The position numbers and the translations under genes are program-made. 8,689 bases of DNA from JAWWBL01 sp033720975. GTDB lineage: Bacteria > Actinomycetota > Acidimicrobiia > Spongiisociales > ZC4RG35. Below are positions 7,043 through 8,689 of this stretch, in pieces. Numbering within the stretch: the stretch's first letter is position 1; each line of letters starts with the position of its first letter. The notes beneath the pieces are model-generated. The model was not told the origin of the DNA. It did no database searches and saw only the letters and a program-made list of their open reading frames with translations. Location of the stretch: assembly GCA_033720975.1 (NCBI GenBank), contig JAWWBL010000070.1:1-8689 (forward strand), read 5' to 3'.

Positions 7043-7902
7043 AGCTGGCTGTGAGCATTGAACGGGTTGGCGTAATCGGTGGGGGGCTTATGGGCTCCGG
7101 TATCGCCGAGGTTTGCGCCCGATCGGGGAGTGATGTGGTCGTTCACGAGATCGACGAGGCCCTGGCGGAAGGCGCCATGGGACGCATCGAGAAGTCGCTG
7201 GCCAGAGCAGTCGAGCGCGGCAAACTCGACGACGGGGGGCGCAGCGCGATCCTTTCCCGGATCCGGGTGTCTACCGATCTCGCCGAGCAGGCGGACCGTG
7301 AGTTGGTGATCGAGGCGGCTACGGAGAACGAGCAGCTCAAACTGGAGATATTCTCGAACCTCGACTCCGTCGTTGCGGACAGCGACGCGATCCTCGCTTC
7401 CAACACATCGTCGATCCCGATCACACGCCTCGCCTCAGCCACGTCCCGGCCCGATCACGTGATCGGCCTCCACTTCTTCAATCCTGTGCCGGTAATGGCC
7501 TTGGTGGAGCTGGTGACAACGGTGATGTCCGCACCCGATGTCGAGAAGCGGGCCCAGGACTACGTCGAGGGGTTGGCCAAGACCGTGGTGAGGGCCAAGG
7601 ACCGCGCAGGTTTCGTCGTCAACTACCTGCTCATCCCTTACCTGCTCTCCGCGATCCGAATGGTGGAGAACGGGGTGGCGACTCGAGAGGACATCGATGC
7701 GGCCATGAGGCTGGGAACAAACCACCCGATGGGCCCTCTCGAGCTCACCGACTTCGTCGGGCTCGACACCACGAAATTCGTCGCCGACGTGCTATTCGAC
7801 GAGTTCAAGGAACCGCAATACGCCTCTCCACCCCTTCTCAACCGCATGGTCGAGGCCGGCCTTCTCGGAAGAAAGAGCGGCCGGGGCTTTTACGACTACT
7901 AG
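7039..7902 (+). CDS. hbd: 3-hydroxybutyryl-CoA / 3-hydroxyacyl-CoA dehydrogenase
   Basis: This cytosolic enzyme interconverts 3-hydroxyacyl-CoA and 3-oxoacyl-CoA using NAD(P), in beta-oxidation, butyrate-type or polyhydroxyalkanoate metabolism. The 287-residue length is typical of the single-function Hbd/PaaH/FadB2 type. The Rossmann motif GVIGGGLMGSGIA is at 11-23, with Glu37 near the NAD-ribose position. Catalytic-region motifs are SNTSSIPIT (121-129), GLHFFNP (143-149) with His145, Glu157 and Asn195 (GFVVNYLL, where GFVVNRLL is commoner). The C-terminal dimerisation domain has GTNHPMGPLELTDFVGLD (226-243) and ends GLLGRKSGRGFYDY. ATG 7039 overlaps the previous stop as ATGA, so I prefer it to the GTG at 7021. 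Its pairing with a phospholipid enzyme gives no strong pathway clue. Confidence 0.94.
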   Translation: MKLAVSIERVGVIGGGLMGSGIAEVCARSGSDVVVHEIDEALAEGAMGRIEKSLARAVERGKLDDGGRSAILSRIRVSTDLAEQADRELVIEAATENEQLKLEIFSNLDSVVADSDAILASNTSSIPITRLASATSRPDHVIGLHFFNPVPVMALVELVTTVMSAPDVEKRAQDYVEGLAKTVVRAKDRAGFVVNYLLIPYLLSAIRMVENGVATREDIDAAMRLGTNHPMGPLELTDFVGLDTTKFVADVLFDEFKEPQYASPPLLNRMVEAGLLGRKSGRGFYDY

Positions 7903-7974
7903 GCGCGCTTTTAGTTCCACCGCCTCATGCCGGGAAGCCGCGTAGATTCAGACACATATGGCACGACCACTTAA

Positions 7975-7991
7975 CGTGAGGTAGCCTCACG
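7975..7991 (+). promoter_or_regulatory. Leader hairpin upstream of tadE-like gene
   Basis: CGTGAGG (7975-7981) and CCTCACG (7985-7991) form a perfect 7-bp stem with a 3-nt TAG loop. No T-run follows, so it is not a convincing intrinsic terminator. AGCCTC (7983-7988), partly in the stem, is also the reverse complement of GAGGCT (8003-8008), which contains the downstream Shine-Dalgarno, so two mutually exclusive pairings are possible. The site could alternatively be a protein-binding operator. Confidence 0.4.
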
Positions 7992-8000
7992 GTCTGAGTT

Positions 8001-8006
8001 GGGAGG
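8001..8006 (+). promoter_or_regulatory. Strong Shine-Dalgarno that fixes the tadE-like start at TTG 8014
   Basis: GGGAGG lies 7 nt upstream of TTG 8014, the strongest ribosome-binding site in the window. It rules against the more upstream TTG at 7999, which the site itself would overlap. The start codon lies within the palindrome CTCAATTGAG (8009-8018). Confidence 0.7.
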
Positions 8007-8013
8007 CTCTCAA

Positions 8014-8544
8014 TTGAGTGACCTGAGGCGGGTCCCGTGGGACAGCAGCGGCGCGGCGATGATCGAGCTCGCGATGGTGCTGCCGCTGATCCTGATGCTC
8101 GTCGTCGGCATGGTCAGCGCTGCCATCGCATACAACCACGAGCTGGCCCTCTCCCACTCGGCACGAGAGGGCGGCCGCTTCGGAGCAACACTCCCCATCG
8201 ACAACTACGCCAGCACAGACGCTTGGCTCGATGTTGTGGCGCAGGCGGTGGGGGATGACGCTACGGGAACCCTGGGGCCAGGCGTTCCCGGGCGGTACAT
8301 CTGTGTGGCCTTTGTCCATCCGGCCGGCAATCTCGCTTCGGATACGACTCGCCGGAGAGTCGAGACGACGGGAGCACCCGTTTACTCGGACGCCGAATGC
8401 TTCTCCGACGGCCGGCCCGACAGTGAGAGACGAGTTCAGGTTCAAGTTCGCCGCGACACCGAGTTCAGCGTCGCCTTCTTCTCGACCACCCTCACTCTCG
8501 AGTCAGACGGAGTTAGCCGGTTTGAGGCAGCAATAGGTGGCTGA
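8014..8544 (+). CDS. TadE-type pseudopilin / Flp pilus assembly protein
   Basis: TadE-like proteins are minor pseudopilins needed to assemble Flp (Tad) pili. The 176-residue product has a short basic N-terminus, then SSGAAMIELAMVLPLILML (11-29): Gly13 followed by Glu at +5 (Glu18) fits prepilin-peptidase processing after Gly13. The hydrophobic helix spans about 18-40 and continues into SAREGGRFGA (49-58), the conserved TadE post-membrane motif. The rest would be exported. It contains two cysteines (97 and 129) that could form a disulfide, and a beta-rich C-terminus (141-172). A second TadE/G-like gene follows immediately, so a tad operon probably continues to the right. The family call is secure; whether it is strictly TadE or another TadE-domain protein is not. 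Confidence 0.9.
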   Translation: MSDLRRVPWDSSGAAMIELAMVLPLILMLVVGMVSAAIAYNHELALSHSAREGGRFGATLPIDNYASTDAWLDVVAQAVGDDATGTLGPGVPGRYICVAFVHPAGNLASDTTRRRVETTGAPVYSDAECFSDGRPDSERRVQVQVRRDTEFSVAFFSTTLTLESDGVSRFEAAIGG

Positions 8545-8545
8545 C

Positions 8546-8689
8546 GTGAGATCGAGGCTTTTGGGATCGGATCGCGGTGCGAGCATGATCATCGTCGCCC
8601 TGGCACTCGTGGTCTTGTTGGGGGCTGCAGCTCTCGCAGTCGACCTGGCTGCGGTCCGAGCGGACCTACGCACCAACCGCCTGGCGACG
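8546..8689 (+). CDS. TadE/TadG-like Flp pilus-assembly protein, N-terminal part (runs off right edge)
   Basis: Forty-eight codons are visible. The sequence shows SDRGASMIIVALALVVLLG, then AAALAVDLAAVRADLRTNRLAT. The pattern RGA-x-hydrophobic helix-LAVDL-basic helix matches the Tad-domain (TadE/G-like) N-terminus, where an Asn/Ala-rich helix with D-A-A-x-L-A normally follows. The likely GTG start at 8546 is 1 nt after the upstream stop and has AGGTGG 5 nt before it. A GTG at 8537, overlapping the upstream gene by 8 nt, is an alternative with GAGG 9 nt upstream. The product is probably anchored in the membrane with an exported C-terminal domain (TadG-type). The assignment rests on the N-terminal helix only. 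Confidence 0.78.
   Translation, partial: MRSRLLGSDRGASMIIVALALVVLLGAAALAVDLAAVRADLRTNRLAT

Noticed and set aside
7975..7991. Intrinsic terminator after the dehydrogenase gene
   Set aside because: The stem is good but is not followed by a T-run in either direction, and it lies over 70 nt past the stop codon.
7971..7995. DtxR/IdeR-type iron box
   Set aside because: The AGGTAGCCT core is similar but lacks the proper 19-bp half-site spacing, and the outer bases (CGTG/CACG) do not fit the consensus.

Overview
The window looks like ordinary chromosome from a high-GC Gram-positive-type bacterium, most likely an actinobacterium and possibly a deep lineage such as Acidimicrobiia. That placement is inferred from base composition, GTG/TTG starts, the protein styles and the gene order; no marker RNA gene is present. 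Coding density is very high. I see no insertion sequence, tRNA, rRNA, CRISPR array or sign of recent transfer, and no non-coding stretch longer than about 110 bases.

Minus-strand block (about 1-6426, transcribed right to left). The order is leuS (leucyl-tRNA synthetase), a small HExxH metallopeptidase-like protein starting on TTG inside the leuS stop, comEA (DNA receptor), comEC (DNA-uptake channel with a metallo-beta-lactamase-fold domain), a dihydropteroate-synthase-like pterin-binding protein, and the first 54 codons of an unrecognised protein that runs off the left edge. Two junctions overlap by 4 nt (leuS/metallopeptidase and comEA/comEC) and the other gaps are 13-75 nt, so this is probably one operon. 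An inverted repeat and a 10-bp perfect palindrome sit in the 75-nt gap before comEA, the likeliest place for separate control of the competence genes.

Plus-strand block (6497-8689), divergent from leuS across a 70-nt intergenic region. A CDP-alcohol phosphatidyltransferase-family membrane enzyme overlaps a 3-hydroxyacyl-CoA dehydrogenase by 4 nt. After a roughly 110-nt gap with a strong 7-bp hairpin and a near-ideal Shine-Dalgarno, a TadE-type pseudopilin begins, followed at once by a second TadE/TadG-like protein cut by the right edge.

How the genes may work together: ComEA and ComEC are the core of DNA import in natural transformation, and the Tad genes belong to Flp/Tad pilus assembly. 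In the actinobacterium Micrococcus luteus transformation depends on Tad/Flp pili, so finding both gene sets within 6 kb suggests, without proving, a Tad-pilus-driven DNA-uptake system. The features most worth a second look are the DHPS-like protein (pterin pocket kept, pABA/pyrophosphate loops lost), the small metallopeptidase between leuS and comEA, and the tadE leader.
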